Assembly (NCBI GenBank): GCA_965231815.1 | Contig: OZ246890.1 | Span: forward strand, 1,488,001-1,552,000 | Direction: 5' to 3' | Origin: JAPPFW01 sp965231815 | GTDB taxonomy: Bacteria; Actinomycetota; Acidimicrobiia; Spongiisociales; Spongiisociaceae | DNA: 64,000 bases | In this document: positions 29,343 through 38,847 of the stretch, in pieces | Numbering within the stretch: position 1 is the stretch's first letter | Layout: the number at the start of each line of letters is the position of its first letter | Notes under the pieces: generated by a model | The model's database searches: none | Seen by the model: only the letters and a program-made list of their open reading frames with translations | Told to the model about the DNA's origin: nothing | Program-made: the position numbers and the translations under genes

Positions 29343-31997
29343 ATGCCCACTTTGGCGTTACTCGATGGACACAGCTTGGCCTACCGGGCTTTCTACGCCC
29401 TCCCGCCCGATCTAGCTACCCGCTCGGGTGAGCTGACCAATGCCGCCTTCGGGTTTACGTCGATGCTTATAAAACTGATCGGTGACCATACCCCGGATGG
29501 TCTGGTGGTGACGTGGGACGTGGGAAGGTCCACTTTCCGCACCGAGGCCTTCCCGGAGTACAAGGCCCAGCGTCGATCTACGCCCGACCGGTTTCGTAGC
29601 CAACTTCCGCTGATCCGGGAGGTGTTGGAAGCAATGCGCGTGACGCAGGTGGAGCGGGAAGGCTACGAGGCCGACGACGTCATCGCCAGCCTGGTACGCC
29701 AAGCGGTTGGGGACGGTTGGGATGTGCTGGTCGTTACCGGTGATCGGGACAGCTTCCAGTTGGTTGGCTCGAATGTGAAGGTGGTATACCCCAATCGAGG
29801 GATCAGCGACACGGTGCTGGTCGATCCATCATGGGTCGAGAAAAAATACGGCGTTCGTCCGGACCAGTATCTGGACTATGCGGCCCTTCGGGGCGATACC
29901 TCCGACAACCTTCCCGGAGTACCGGGGGTGGGGGTGAAGACCGCTTCCCGGCTTGTGTCTACCTACGGCGACTTGGATGGGGTGTACGAGAACATCGACC
30001 GGCTCACTCCACGCCTCCGGCAGAACTTGGAGACTCATCGAGGCCAGGTATTCCGGAATCGTGGCCTTATGAAGCTGGTCGATGACCTGGATCTCGGTTT
30101 GGATGAAGATCGGATGAGGCGTGCCGTCCCTGACCGGGAGGCCACGAAGACCGTCTTCGACCGGCTGGAGTTCACGACTCTCTGGACCCGCCTCGTAGAA
30201 AACGAGGAAGGGATATCAGAACCATCCGGAACTTCGATCGAGGTGGATGTGAGGGTTGTCCAAACCCCTGACTGGGTGACCTTATCGCAGGAATCGAGCG
30301 GAATGGTTGTCGAACCGGTTTACGACGCCGGGAGTCTGGCGGGGCTGGCCCTAGCCCGAGACGACGGCTCGGATGACGACCAGCGAACCCGATCGGATGA
30401 CCAGGTCTACTTCATTCCCGTTACCTCCTTGGAGTATCTACGGCAGGCGCTGGCAGATCCGGCTGTGAAGGTGTCGGCCTACGATGCCAAACAGCTGTTC
30501 AGAGAACTCACCGAACGTGGGTATACCCTGTCCGGTCTGGCTTTCGATCCCATGCTGGCCGGGTACATCATCGACCCGGCTGCCCGCTCCGAAACCTTGC
30601 AGGACCTCGCATCCAAGTATCTGGGTGTCGATTTCTCGAGTTCTCGGACGGATAGCGACGACCAGGCCCAAGGCATGCTCGACTTCGGAGGCGGTCCTGA
30701 CCTGGAACGGTCCGGAATCCGGGCCCAGGCCGTCAGAAGGCTGCGTTCCGTGATGGAGGCGGAGCTGGATCGGCGGGGACAGACGGACCTGTTCCGTGAT
30801 ATGGAATTGCCCCTGGTTCCGGTGCTGGCCCACATGGAGTTGGCGGGCATCCTGGTTGACACCGGCTACCTGCAGGAGCTGGGGGACTCGCTACGGGAGG
30901 AGTTGTCCGAGCTGGAGATCGGGATTCACGAGTTGGCCGGCTCGGCTTTCAATATCAATTCAACCCTGCAGCTGAGGAAGGTTCTGTTTGATGTGCTGGG
31001 TCTTCCGGTGCTCAAGAAGACTCCGAAGGGGGCGCCCAGCACCAACGCCGCGGTGCTAGCCAAACTGGAGGATTCGCATCCGATAGTGGCTCGTTTACTT
31101 CGCTATCGCGAGATCGAGAAGTTGCGCAGCACCTACGTGGACGGTTACCTCCCTCTTGTCGGTCCGGACGGGCGGATCCATGCCCATTTCAACCAGACCG
31201 GGGCGGCCACCGGGCGCCTGTCATCGGACCGTCCCAACATGCAGAACATTCCGGTTCGTTCAGAGACCGGTCGTACCATTCGCCGGGCCTTCGTCGCTCC
31301 GGACGGGTGGCAGTTCGTCGTGGCTGACTACTCGCAGATCGAGTTGCGCATCATGGCTCACCTATCGAAGGACCCCGGTTTGCTGGAGGCCTTCTCCACA
31401 GGGCTGGATATCCATACCGCTACGGCGGCGCGGGTTTTCGGGGTAGCCCCCGGTGAGGTCAGTTCCGACTTGCGTAGGCGAGCCAAGGCGATCAACTTCG
31501 GCCTGCTGTACGGAATGGAGGCCTTCGGCCTAGCCGATCGTCTCAAGATCAGCCGGGAGGAGGCCCGTGAACACATGGATACCTACTTCCGGCAGTTTCC
31601 CAAGGTTCAAGAGTACTTGCGCTCGGTCGTGGCCGAGGCGCGCCGTACGGGCTTCACGACCACCCTGTTCGGTCGTCGTCGCTACCTGCCGGAACTCTCA
31701 TCCCCCAACTTCCGGATCCGCCAGATGGGGGAAAGAATGGCGCTGAACGCGCCCGTGCAGGGATCGGCGGCCGACGTGATCAAGATGGCGATGATCGTGC
31801 TGGAGCCCCGCCTGCCCATGGACCGCTCCCGCTTGCTGCTGCAGGTTCATGATGAGTTGGTTCTCGAGGTCGCCGCGGACGCGGTGGCCGAAACAGCCCG
31901 GATGGTAAGATCGGTGATGGAAGGGGTCGTGCAGTTGGACGTACCACTTACGGTCGATATCGCTACCGGCCACGATCTCGCCTCCGTCAAGAGTTGA
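29343..31997 (+). CDS. polA: DNA polymerase I
   Basis: Repair and Okazaki-fragment polymerase. The 884-residue protein has a 5'-nuclease domain (LLDGHSLAYRAFYAL, VTGDRDSFQLV), a central 3'-exonuclease-like domain and the polymerase domain with motif A DYSQIELRIMAHL, motif B RRRAKAINFGLLYGM and motif C LLQVHDELVLEV. I cannot find the DxE of the proofreading ExoI motif, so the middle domain is probably inactive, as in Mycobacterium and Thermus. ATG 29343 begins directly at the conserved N-terminus. The polA-rpsA-coaE order is typical of Actinomycetota. Confidence 0.97.
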   Translation: MPTLALLDGHSLAYRAFYALPPDLATRSGELTNAAFGFTSMLIKLIGDHTPDGLVVTWDVGRSTFRTEAFPEYKAQRRSTPDRFRSQLPLIREVLEAMRVTQVEREGYEADDVIASLVRQAVGDGWDVLVVTGDRDSFQLVGSNVKVVYPNRGISDTVLVDPSWVEKKYGVRPDQYLDYAALRGDTSDNLPGVPGVGVKTASRLVSTYGDLDGVYENIDRLTPRLRQNLETHRGQVFRNRGLMKLVDDLDLGLDEDRMRRAVPDREATKTVFDRLEFTTLWTRLVENEEGISEPSGTSIEVDVRVVQTPDWVTLSQESSGMVVEPVYDAGSLAGLALARDDGSDDDQRTRSDDQVYFIPVTSLEYLRQALADPAVKVSAYDAKQLFRELTERGYTLSGLAFDPMLAGYIIDPAARSETLQDLASKYLGVDFSSSRTDSDDQAQGMLDFGGGPDLERSGIRAQAVRRLRSVMEAELDRRGQTDLFRDMELPLVPVLAHMELAGILVDTGYLQELGDSLREELSELEIGIHELAGSAFNINSTLQLRKVLFDVLGLPVLKKTPKGAPSTNAAVLAKLEDSHPIVARLLRYREIEKLRSTYVDGYLPLVGPDGRIHAHFNQTGAATGRLSSDRPNMQNIPVRSETGRTIRRAFVAPDGWQFVVADYSQIELRIMAHLSKDPGLLEAFSTGLDIHTATAARVFGVAPGEVSSDLRRRAKAINFGLLYGMEAFGLADRLKISREEAREHMDTYFRQFPKVQEYLRSVVAEARRTGFTTTLFGRRRYLPELSSPNFRIRQMGERMALNAPVQGSAADVIKMAMIVLEPRLPMDRSRLLLQVHDELVLEVAADAVAETARMVRSVMEGVVQLDVPLTVDIATGHDLASVKS

Positions 31998-32219
31998 AGG
32001 CCGGTGGTTAACCGACTGTCGATTTGGGATGCACGGAGCCTCGTACAGGTGTTAACCTTGGACTGTTCCGATCCTTTTGAGATTAGGATCGGTTTATCCC
32101 TGCCCGGAGGTCCGAACCCACCTATGCACGACAATAGAAATGCTACTCACCAAGCCCCTCATAATCGGAAAGGGCCGAGTAGCCTACCAGAACCGATCAT
32201 TAGGACCTCAGAGCTTTAG
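31998..32219. other. Leader region of rpsA
   Basis: 222 bases between polA and rpsA. TTAACC near 32051 and TTGAGATTAGGAT near 32075 could be parts of a promoter; I see no convincing terminator or riboswitch fold. Confidence 0.4.
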
Positions 32220-33641
32220 ATGTCAGACACCACTCACCAAGATCAACCACGGAACGAGAGGCCCGGAGGCACTGCCTCGGAGGAGCTTCACTCGTCGGAC
32301 AACAAACCTGCTCAGATAGAAAGCAGTGGGAACTTACCGCGCAGCGTGCGGCCCGATGGAAAAACGAACCTGGGCCCACCCGCCATCAAGGCCCGGAGCG
32401 TTAGTTCGTTGCCTGACGACCTGGGTCCTGAAGATTTCGCCTCCGCCATTGCCGAGACAGTGCTCGAGTTCAACGAAGGCGACATAATCGAAGGCACCAT
32501 CGTCAACATAGAACAGGACGAGGTCCTCGTCGACATCGGTTACAAGTCCGAAGGTGTGGTGCCTCTCAAGGAACTCTCCATCCGCAAGAACGTAGCCCCG
32601 TCCGATATCGTGTCGATCGGGGAACTGATCGAGGTTCTGGTTCTCGAGAAGGAGGACGAGCAGGGCCGCCTCATCCTCTCTAAGAAGAGAGCTCTCTACG
32701 AGAGGGTATGGGGTCAGATCGAATCGATTCGTGAACAGGGCGGCACGGTCAAGGGCACCGTCATCGAAGTGGTTAAGGGTGGTTTGATAGTCGACATCGG
32801 CCTGAGGGGATTCCTTCCCGCTTCCTTGGTTGACCTACGACGCGTACGTGACCTCGAGCCCTACATCGGCCAAGACATCGAAGCCAAGGTCATCGAGTTG
32901 GACCGGAATCGCAACAACGTGGTCCTTTCCCGCCGGGCCTATCTCGAGGAGGCACAAGCCGAACAGCGCAACGCCTTCCTCAACGCGCTGGCGGAGGGTG
33001 AGGTACGGACCGGAGTGGTTTCGTCCGTCGTCAACTTCGGCGCCTTCGTCGACCTGGGAGGGATGGATGGGCTCGTCCATGTTTCCGAGTTGAGTTGGCA
33101 GCATGTGAACCATCCGTCAGAGGTCGTGAAGGTCGGGCAGAAGGTGTCCGTAAGGGTGTTGGACATCGATCGGAACCGCGAGCGGATTTCGCTATCCATC
33201 AAGCAAACTACCAACGATCCCTGGCAGGAGTTCAGCAACGAGTTCGAGGTGGGGTCGATCCTCGAAGGAAGGGTCATCAAGACCGTCCCGTTCGGCGCCT
33301 TCGTGGCGGTAGGCAACGGTGTGGAAGGGCTGGTCCATGTTTCGGAGATCGCGATGCACAGGGTGGAGTCACCGGAGTTGGAACTCTCGATAGGTCAGAA
33401 TGTCAAGGTCAAGCTCACCGAGATGGACGCAGGGAGGCGCCGGGTGAGCTTCTCGATCAAGCAGGCATTACCCGAATTCTCCGCTCGGAAGGCAGGTCAT
33501 CGCCCACCCCGTCGGCGCCGACCTGTGGTTTCCGAGTTCGAAAAAGCGGAGAAGAAGGAAGATGAACGCACCTTTGATGTTGACGCTTCGCTGGAGGCCA
33601 TCCTTCAGGAACTCAAGGAACGGGGCATCGGCAGGCGCTGA
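32220..33641 (+). CDS. rpsA: 30S ribosomal protein S1
   Basis: mRNA-binding ribosomal protein. The 473-residue protein has an acidic, low-complexity N-terminal extension of about 75 residues and then four S1 OB-fold domains (starting near GDIIEGTIVNI, GGTVKGTVIEV, GEVRTGVVSSV and GSILEGRVIKT), as usual in Actinomycetota. The C-terminus is basic and then acidic. The third and fourth domains share the FGAFVDLGG/FGAFVAVGN pattern of strongly RNA-binding S1 domains. Confidence 0.95.
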   Translation: MSDTTHQDQPRNERPGGTASEELHSSDNKPAQIESSGNLPRSVRPDGKTNLGPPAIKARSVSSLPDDLGPEDFASAIAETVLEFNEGDIIEGTIVNIEQDEVLVDIGYKSEGVVPLKELSIRKNVAPSDIVSIGELIEVLVLEKEDEQGRLILSKKRALYERVWGQIESIREQGGTVKGTVIEVVKGGLIVDIGLRGFLPASLVDLRRVRDLEPYIGQDIEAKVIELDRNRNNVVLSRRAYLEEAQAEQRNAFLNALAEGEVRTGVVSSVVNFGAFVDLGGMDGLVHVSELSWQHVNHPSEVVKVGQKVSVRVLDIDRNRERISLSIKQTTNDPWQEFSNEFEVGSILEGRVIKTVPFGAFVAVGNGVEGLVHVSEIAMHRVESPELELSIGQNVKVKLTEMDAGRRRVSFSIKQALPEFSARKAGHRPPRRRRPVVSEFEKAEKKEDERTFDVDASLEAILQELKERGIGRR

Positions 33642-33712
33642 GGAGGCTCAAGCCTGATCCTCAGAAGGAATATGCCCTACCTGAGGTTGGGTTCGGTCGA
33701 GGGTCGTCCCGG

Positions 33713-34354
33713 ATGCCTGTCCGGCTAATCGTCGGTGGTGGGATCGGCGCCGGCAAGTCAATGGTCTGCCGGTTGCTTGCCGGTCGTGGGTTCGAGGTGT
33801 TGGAAGCCGACCGGATCGGCCATGACCTTCTCGCGCAGGATCATCGGGTTATCAGGTCCGTCGCTCAGCGTTGGCCGGAGACCCTGGTCGGCGGTTCCGT
33901 CGACCGCTCTCGGTTGGCGCGGATCGTCTTTGCCGACCCGGCCCAGCTGACGGAATTGGAGCGACTTACCCATCCGGCCATCCGCTCGGAAATCCGACTT
34001 TGGGCAAGGGGACTCGGGGATCGTCCCGCCGCGGTCGAGGTTCCGGTTCTGGCCGACCTGATGGGTCCGGGTTGGACGCGAGTTACGGTGGATGCTCCGG
34101 TAGCGGTGAAGATCGAGCGCCTGCGCAGCCGCGGGATGTCGGAGCGCGACATCGATCGCAGGATGGAGATCCAGCCCATCCGCAGCGATTGGCTGGCGGT
34201 GGCCGATTTCGTGCTGGATAACCATGGTCCGGTCACGAGGTTGGAAGAGCAGTTGGACTCACTGCTGAGTCGGTTACGAGCCGGGTACCCCCGCGGATCG
34301 AAGAGACGGCGCCGGTCGGTGTATCCTGGCAGCGATGGTTCCCTCGTCGATTGA
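33713..34354 (+). CDS. coaE: Dephospho-CoA kinase
   Basis: Last step of coenzyme A synthesis. The 213-residue protein has the P-loop GGGIGAGKS near residue 8, the EADRIGHDLL substrate segment near 33, and VPVLADLMG with the Walker-B-like strand near 110. A C-terminal basic tail (PRGSKRRRR) overlaps the next gene by 20 bases and may be longer than needed. ATG 33713. Confidence 0.93.
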   Translation: MPVRLIVGGGIGAGKSMVCRLLAGRGFEVLEADRIGHDLLAQDHRVIRSVAQRWPETLVGGSVDRSRLARIVFADPAQLTELERLTHPAIRSEIRLWARGLGDRPAAVEVPVLADLMGPGWTRVTVDAPVAVKIERLRSRGMSERDIDRRMEIQPIRSDWLAVADFVLDNHGPVTRLEEQLDSLLSRLRAGYPRGSKRRRRSVYPGSDGSLVD

Positions 34355-35216
34355 AGAGGTAGCGGACGCGCTAGCCTCGCAACGTTACATAGCCGACCGT
34401 TCTCTAGCGGTCACTATCCATCTAGCCCTCCAGCTGGGTCGCCCCCTCTTCCTGGAAGGAGAGGCCGGGGTGGGCAAGACGGAGGTGGCCAAGGTTCTGT
34501 CGGCCATCATGGGCCAGCCATTGCTACGCCTACAGTGTTACGAAGGGCTTGACGCCGGACACGCCATATACGAATGGGACTATGCCCGCCAGATGCTGGC
34601 CATCCGCCTCATCGAGGCGAGAGGGGAAGGCGCCGAGGCGGGTATTTCGGACATCATGAGCCGCGAATACCTGATAGCTCGACCGCTTCTCGAAGCAGTG
34701 GAGCTATCCGCCGCAGGTCGCCGTCCGGTGCTGCTCATTGACGAACTCGACCGGGCCGACGAGGAATTCGAGGCCTACCTCCTTGAGTTGTTGTCGGACT
34801 TTCAGGTCACGATTCCGGAAGTGGGGACCATCATCGCAAAACAACCACCGGTGGTGGTCATAACCTCCAATCGAACCAGGGAGATACACGACGCTCTCAA
34901 GCGCCGCTGCATCTATCACTGGATCGATTACCCCACCTTCGATCGGGAGGTTGCCATTGTCACCACCAAGATGCCGGACATAAACACCACCCTGGCAGGC
35001 GCTCTTGCTAGCGCGATGGAACGGCTTCGTAACTTGGATCTGTTCAAGCCCCCCGGTGTGGCCGAAACGCTCGACTGGGCTGCCGCTCTACAAGTGCTCG
35101 GAACCCGGGTGCTCTCACCCGAGGCGGCTGATGACACGCTGGGAGTGATCCTCAAGTACGAAGAGGACATCCAGCGGGTTCGCTCCGCCGGTTTGGAAGG
35201 CCTACTAATCAAATGA
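34335..35216 (+). CDS. MoxR-type AAA+ ATPase, CoxD-like
   Basis: A 293-residue AAA+ protein with Walker A GEAGVGKTEV near residue 42, Walker B LLIDELDRAD near 136 and sensor SNRTREIHDALKRRC. The YEGLDAGHAIYEWDY stretch is typical of the CoxD subgroup, which is needed for maturation of the Mo-S-Cu site of CO dehydrogenase. It overlaps coaE by 20 bases and the next gene by ATGA. The CoxE-like VWA protein next door is its usual partner. Confidence 0.85.
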   Translation: MVPSSIEEVADALASQRYIADRSLAVTIHLALQLGRPLFLEGEAGVGKTEVAKVLSAIMGQPLLRLQCYEGLDAGHAIYEWDYARQMLAIRLIEARGEGAEAGISDIMSREYLIARPLLEAVELSAAGRRPVLLIDELDRADEEFEAYLLELLSDFQVTIPEVGTIIAKQPPVVVITSNRTREIHDALKRRCIYHWIDYPTFDREVAIVTTKMPDINTTLAGALASAMERLRNLDLFKPPGVAETLDWAAALQVLGTRVLSPEAADDTLGVILKYEEDIQRVRSAGLEGLLIK

Positions 35217-36382
35217 CGGATACCCCGGCCTCCGATACGTTCACCAAGAACGTGATCCATTTCGGCCGCTATCTGAGAGCCAGAGGGTTGGAGGTAACCC
35301 CGCCCACCGGTATGGACCTGCTAGCCGCGGCCCGGCTGCTGGGCCTGGAAGACGGGAGAGACATCCGCCACGCCTTCCGATCGTTGGTGGTGGTGCGTCC
35401 CGACCAACTGCCGGTGTTCGAGTCCGCCTTCGATCTGTTCTTCGGAAGGGGGATACGACAACCTCCGGTAGTAGGCAACGAATCCGAGTCGGTTTCACAG
35501 TCCTACCTGCCGGTGCTGGCGCCCGAGGGCCGGGATAGCGACGATGAGACGAACGACAGCAGCGAGCAGTTGGGCGCTTCCTACCGGGAGAGGCTGGGTA
35601 GGAGGGACTTCGGTGATCTGGCGCCCGACGAGATTGCCGAAGTGAGGCGAATGATCAACACCATGATCTGGAAGCCCGCCGAGGCACTCAGCCGCCGCTG
35701 GCTGGCGGATTCCAGAGGCCGCCGCCCTGATATGCGCCGTACGTTGCGTAACGCGGTCGGTCCCGGGGGTGAACTGATCGAGATGGAGTTTCGTTCCCGC
35801 AAGCCGCGCCGCAGACCATTGATCATCGTTGCTGATGTGAGTGGCTCGATGGAGAAGTACGTCGAGATGCTCCTCTACTTCGCCCACGCCGCCCCGGCTC
35901 GCATGGGGAGGGTGGAGACATTCGTATTCTCTACCAGGTTGACGAGGATTACCCATGAACTGAGGCGACGCGACCCGGCGGCCGCTCTTCGCCTGGTGTC
36001 GGGCCGGGTTCATGACTGGTCAGGCGGCACACGGATCGGGGAGTCCCTGGAGAGGTACAACAAGGTATGGAGTCGGCGGGTGAACAGGGGGGGTCCGATC
36101 GGGATGATCATCAGTGACGGATGGGACCGAGGAGATCCCGCGGTCTTGACTCGCGAGATGGCCCGCTTCTCACGGTCGGTACACCGTACGATATGGTTGA
36201 ATCCTTTAGCGGGTCGGGTTGGCTACTCTCCGGAGACCAGAGGCCTGAAGGCGGCCCTTCCGTTCGTGGATGATTTCCTTCCCGCGGCCCGCTTGGTGGA
36301 TCTTGCCGGGGTGGTACGTCTCCTAGAGTCAATACCTTCAAGGCAAGAACCAATTGCGAGAAGAGGAGTGTGGGCTTCATGA
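35213..36382 (+). CDS. CoxE-like von Willebrand factor A protein
   Basis: A 389-residue VWA-domain protein with the MIDAS motif DVSGSMEKY near residue 210, a TRI...WSGGTRIGESL middle, and SDGWDRGD near 300. CoxE/CoxD pairs assemble or repair molybdenum hydroxylase active sites. Its N-terminal ~120 residues carry an acidic, variable linker. The start overlaps the ATPase by ATGA, and the stop overlaps the next gene by ATGA. Confidence 0.85.
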   Translation: MTDTPASDTFTKNVIHFGRYLRARGLEVTPPTGMDLLAAARLLGLEDGRDIRHAFRSLVVVRPDQLPVFESAFDLFFGRGIRQPPVVGNESESVSQSYLPVLAPEGRDSDDETNDSSEQLGASYRERLGRRDFGDLAPDEIAEVRRMINTMIWKPAEALSRRWLADSRGRRPDMRRTLRNAVGPGGELIEMEFRSRKPRRRPLIIVADVSGSMEKYVEMLLYFAHAAPARMGRVETFVFSTRLTRITHELRRRDPAAALRLVSGRVHDWSGGTRIGESLERYNKVWSRRVNRGGPIGMIISDGWDRGDPAVLTREMARFSRSVHRTIWLNPLAGRVGYSPETRGLKAALPFVDDFLPAARLVDLAGVVRLLESIPSRQEPIARRGVWAS

Positions 36383-36687
36383 ACGATGCGCTAGCGGTGT
36401 ACGACCGTTGGACCGCAGAGGGAAAGAAGGTAGCGGCGGCAACGGTGGTCAGGGTGCAGGGTTCTGCCCCGCGACCCGAAGGCGCCAAGTTCCTGGTGTC
36501 CTCCACGGGTGATATGGATGGATCCGTTAGCGGAGGATGCGTGGAGAACGACGTGTTCCTGCACGCCCAGGAAGTGATCGAGACCGGGGAGCCACGTCTG
36601 GTCACCTACGGGATAGCCGATGAGGACGCCTTCGAGGTCGGGCTGGCCTGCGGGGGAACGATCCAGGTATTCATCGAACGATGGTAA
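36379..36687 (+). CDS. XdhC/CoxI N-terminal-domain protein
   Basis: A 102-residue protein equivalent to the N-terminal half of XdhC/CoxI, which delivers sulfurated molybdenum cofactor to xanthine- or CO-dehydrogenase-type enzymes. AATVVRVQGSAPRPEGAKFL and SVSGGCVENDV are the characteristic motifs. ATG 36379 is favoured (AGAGGAG 10-16 bases before it). A separate gene for this half is less common than the fused protein. It overlaps the following gene by 7 bases. Confidence 0.82.
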   Translation: MNDALAVYDRWTAEGKKVAAATVVRVQGSAPRPEGAKFLVSSTGDMDGSVSGGCVENDVFLHAQEVIETGEPRLVTYGIADEDAFEVGLACGGTIQVFIERW

Positions 36688-37466
36688 GACCGCTGGAAGC
36701 AGTACGGGGTCTGGTGGATGAAGAACGTCTAGGCGCCGTTATAACCGTGGTATCCGGGCCCGGAGCAGGAGTGAAGGGGGTGGTCGGCCGCACCGAGGGG
36801 CTGGTCGCCGGGGAGATTCCACCCGACATCGTCGAGGATGTGATCGCTGACGCCGGCCGATTGATGGACCGTGAGCAGAGTCGGACTCTCACCTACGGGG
36901 ATCGTCAGGTATACATAGAGACGGTTGCTCCCCAACCACAGCTGGTGGTTTTCGGCGCGGTTCACATCGCCCAAGAGTTGTGCCGGATGGCTTACTGGCT
37001 CGGGTTCCGCGTGATCGTTAACGACGCTCGGCCTTTCTTCACTACCGAGGAGCGGTTCCCCGAAGCGGAGGATGTGGTCGTCGGATGGCCCGACGAGGTA
37101 GCGGACCGGATCGAAATAGACGCCCGAACCTACGTGGTGATGCTCAGCCACGACGCTCGCTTCGAAGACCCGGTGCTTCCATGGGTGCTCGGCGGTCCTG
37201 CCAAGTACATTGGAGTGATGGGGAGTCGTCGGACCCACCGACGACGTGTTAACCGCCTCCTAGAAGCCGGTTTCGACGACCGTCAGATCGCTCGGATTCA
37301 TGGACCGGTCGGGCTGGACATCGGTGCAGAGCAGCCGGGGGAGGTAGCTATCTCGATCCTGGCCGAGATGATTCAGGTGAGGTACGGTTCAGGTTCGGGC
37401 CTTTCCCTCGTCGGTCGGCCCGGCCGCATTCACCTCCAGCGTACCGAGGACGAAGGGGATCTATGA
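36681..37466 (+). CDS. XdhC/CoxF-family Rossmann-domain protein
   Basis: A 261-residue protein matching the remainder of XdhC: a short partner region followed by the Rossmann domain with LVVFGAVHIAQEL near residue 90, MLSHDARFEDP near 155 and YIGVMGSRRTHRRRV near 180. Together with the preceding gene it makes a split XdhC. XdhC proteins bind molybdenum cofactor and pass it to the apoenzyme. Confidence 0.83.
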   Translation: MVRPLEAVRGLVDEERLGAVITVVSGPGAGVKGVVGRTEGLVAGEIPPDIVEDVIADAGRLMDREQSRTLTYGDRQVYIETVAPQPQLVVFGAVHIAQELCRMAYWLGFRVIVNDARPFFTTEERFPEAEDVVVGWPDEVADRIEIDARTYVVMLSHDARFEDPVLPWVLGGPAKYIGVMGSRRTHRRRVNRLLEAGFDDRQIARIHGPVGLDIGAEQPGEVAISILAEMIQVRYGSGSGLSLVGRPGRIHLQRTEDEGDL

Positions 37467-37515
37467 CCACTTCGGGGCGGTACCTGCCGTCTGTCGTTGG
37501 CCATAGTCTCAGTCG

Positions 37516-38112
37516 ATGAGCACCGTGGCCCTGGTATTGGCCGCCGGTGAATCGAGAAGGTTCGGTGATACCAAGCAATTGGTGGACTGGTGCGGTGTTC
37601 CGTTGCTCGAGTATGTGGTGGGACAGGTGACGGGTTGGCCGGAGGTCGATGGGGTGTATGTGGTCCTCGGCGCGAACAGCGAACAGATCATGAGCCGCGT
37701 CGATCTTTCGGAGGCGACAGTTATCGAGAACTGTGATTGGAGGGAAGGAGTGGCGTCGTCGCTTCGAGTAGGACTTGATGCGTTGATAGGGGAACGAACG
37801 GTGAATCGGGCCTTCATAACTCTGGGTGATCAGCCTACGGTTTCCTCAGATGTCATTCCAAGGTTGCTGGCGGCCGGACGGCGTTCCCGCCGGCCGGTAA
37901 CCATCCCCCGGTACCGGTTCGTTAGGGGCCATCCGGTTCTGATAGAGCGTTCCCTCTGGCCCCGGCTGGTGGCCGGTGTGGAGGGTGATCAAGGCGCGAG
38001 GAATCAGTTTCTTTCGCATCCCGAGTGGGTGGAGGAGGTGTTGATCGGCGAACCTCCGCCTCCTGATATCGATACGCCGGAAGATCTGGATAATCTAAGC
38101 AGGAAAACCTGA
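37516..38112 (+). CDS. MobA/MocA-like nucleotidyltransferase
   Basis: A 198-residue NTP transferase fold: VLAAGESRRFGDTK near residue 6, GDQPTVSSDVIPRL near 107 and GARNQFLSHP near 163. This subgroup (MocA-like) cytidylylates molybdopterin or acts with CoxD/E/F in maturation of molybdenum hydroxylases. Length and motif spacing fit; the nucleotide used is not readable from sequence. Confidence 0.82.
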   Translation: MSTVALVLAAGESRRFGDTKQLVDWCGVPLLEYVVGQVTGWPEVDGVYVVLGANSEQIMSRVDLSEATVIENCDWREGVASSLRVGLDALIGERTVNRAFITLGDQPTVSSDVIPRLLAAGRRSRRPVTIPRYRFVRGHPVLIERSLWPRLVAGVEGDQGARNQFLSHPEWVEEVLIGEPPPPDIDTPEDLDNLSRKT

Positions 38113-38247
38113 TCCAGGAGTGTAGAGGGCTGGTCAGGCCGCCGGGTCGATTGTACGGCTTACGGTAACACTGGGATTTGTATCCTTAAACATAATAAGA
38201 TAGGATAAACCCTCTTTATTATCCGTGAGTGGGAGGGTTATCGACCT

Positions 38248-38652
38248 ATGGCTCCTATTGCCAGTCTCGACGGGATCGATGCGGCCGATGCCCGGACGCT
38301 TCGGCGATCCGGGATAAGCACGACCGAGGCGCTGCTCGGGAGGACCGCTACTTCCGAAGATAGGAAACAGCTGGACTCAGTGGTGGCGGTAGGCGAACAG
38401 AAGCTGCTCTCCTGGGCGCTCAACATCGACCTCATGAGAATAAAGGGGATAGGCGTACTGTACTGCCGACTACTCAACAAGGTCGGTGTCTTCTCGATCG
38501 AGGATCTGAGGGTATGGAATCCGCACACCCTCGAGGCGATGCTCGTCCAGGTAAACGGCAAGCTCGGACTATCCCAGCGGTTGCCTAATCTGGAACGCGT
38601 TACGGCTTGGGTAGTCGAAGCTCAGTCGACCGAGCCCACGGTCCGGAGGTAA
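38248..38652 (+). CDS. DUF4332 helix-hairpin-helix protein
   Basis: A 134-residue protein with two helix-hairpin-helix-like units (IASLDGIDAADARTLRRSGI and LMRIKGIGVLYCRLLNKVGV), as in DUF4332 (PF14229). Such domains usually bind DNA or RNA non-specifically, but this family has no established role. It is preceded by an AT-rich leader (38190-38225) that contains a GGATAA/TTATCC inverted repeat, and a GGGAGGG precedes the start. Confidence 0.75.
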   Translation: MAPIASLDGIDAADARTLRRSGISTTEALLGRTATSEDRKQLDSVVAVGEQKLLSWALNIDLMRIKGIGVLYCRLLNKVGVFSIEDLRVWNPHTLEAMLVQVNGKLGLSQRLPNLERVTAWVVEAQSTEPTVRR

Positions 38653-38847
38653 CCATGTCTCGGGATCGGTCGTCACATTGCCGGGGCCGATACGCAATCC
38701 GGCAAACCGAATAGAAGACTCATACCGACGTGCCGGGAAGGACCTCGTAGTGTGTATCGTTAACCGGGCCGGCCCTTTGATTGATGGGCTGGCATCGGCG
38801 TGGCTCCGAGGTCTAATCTCCTCGGCATCTTCCTGGAGGAAGCTCAG

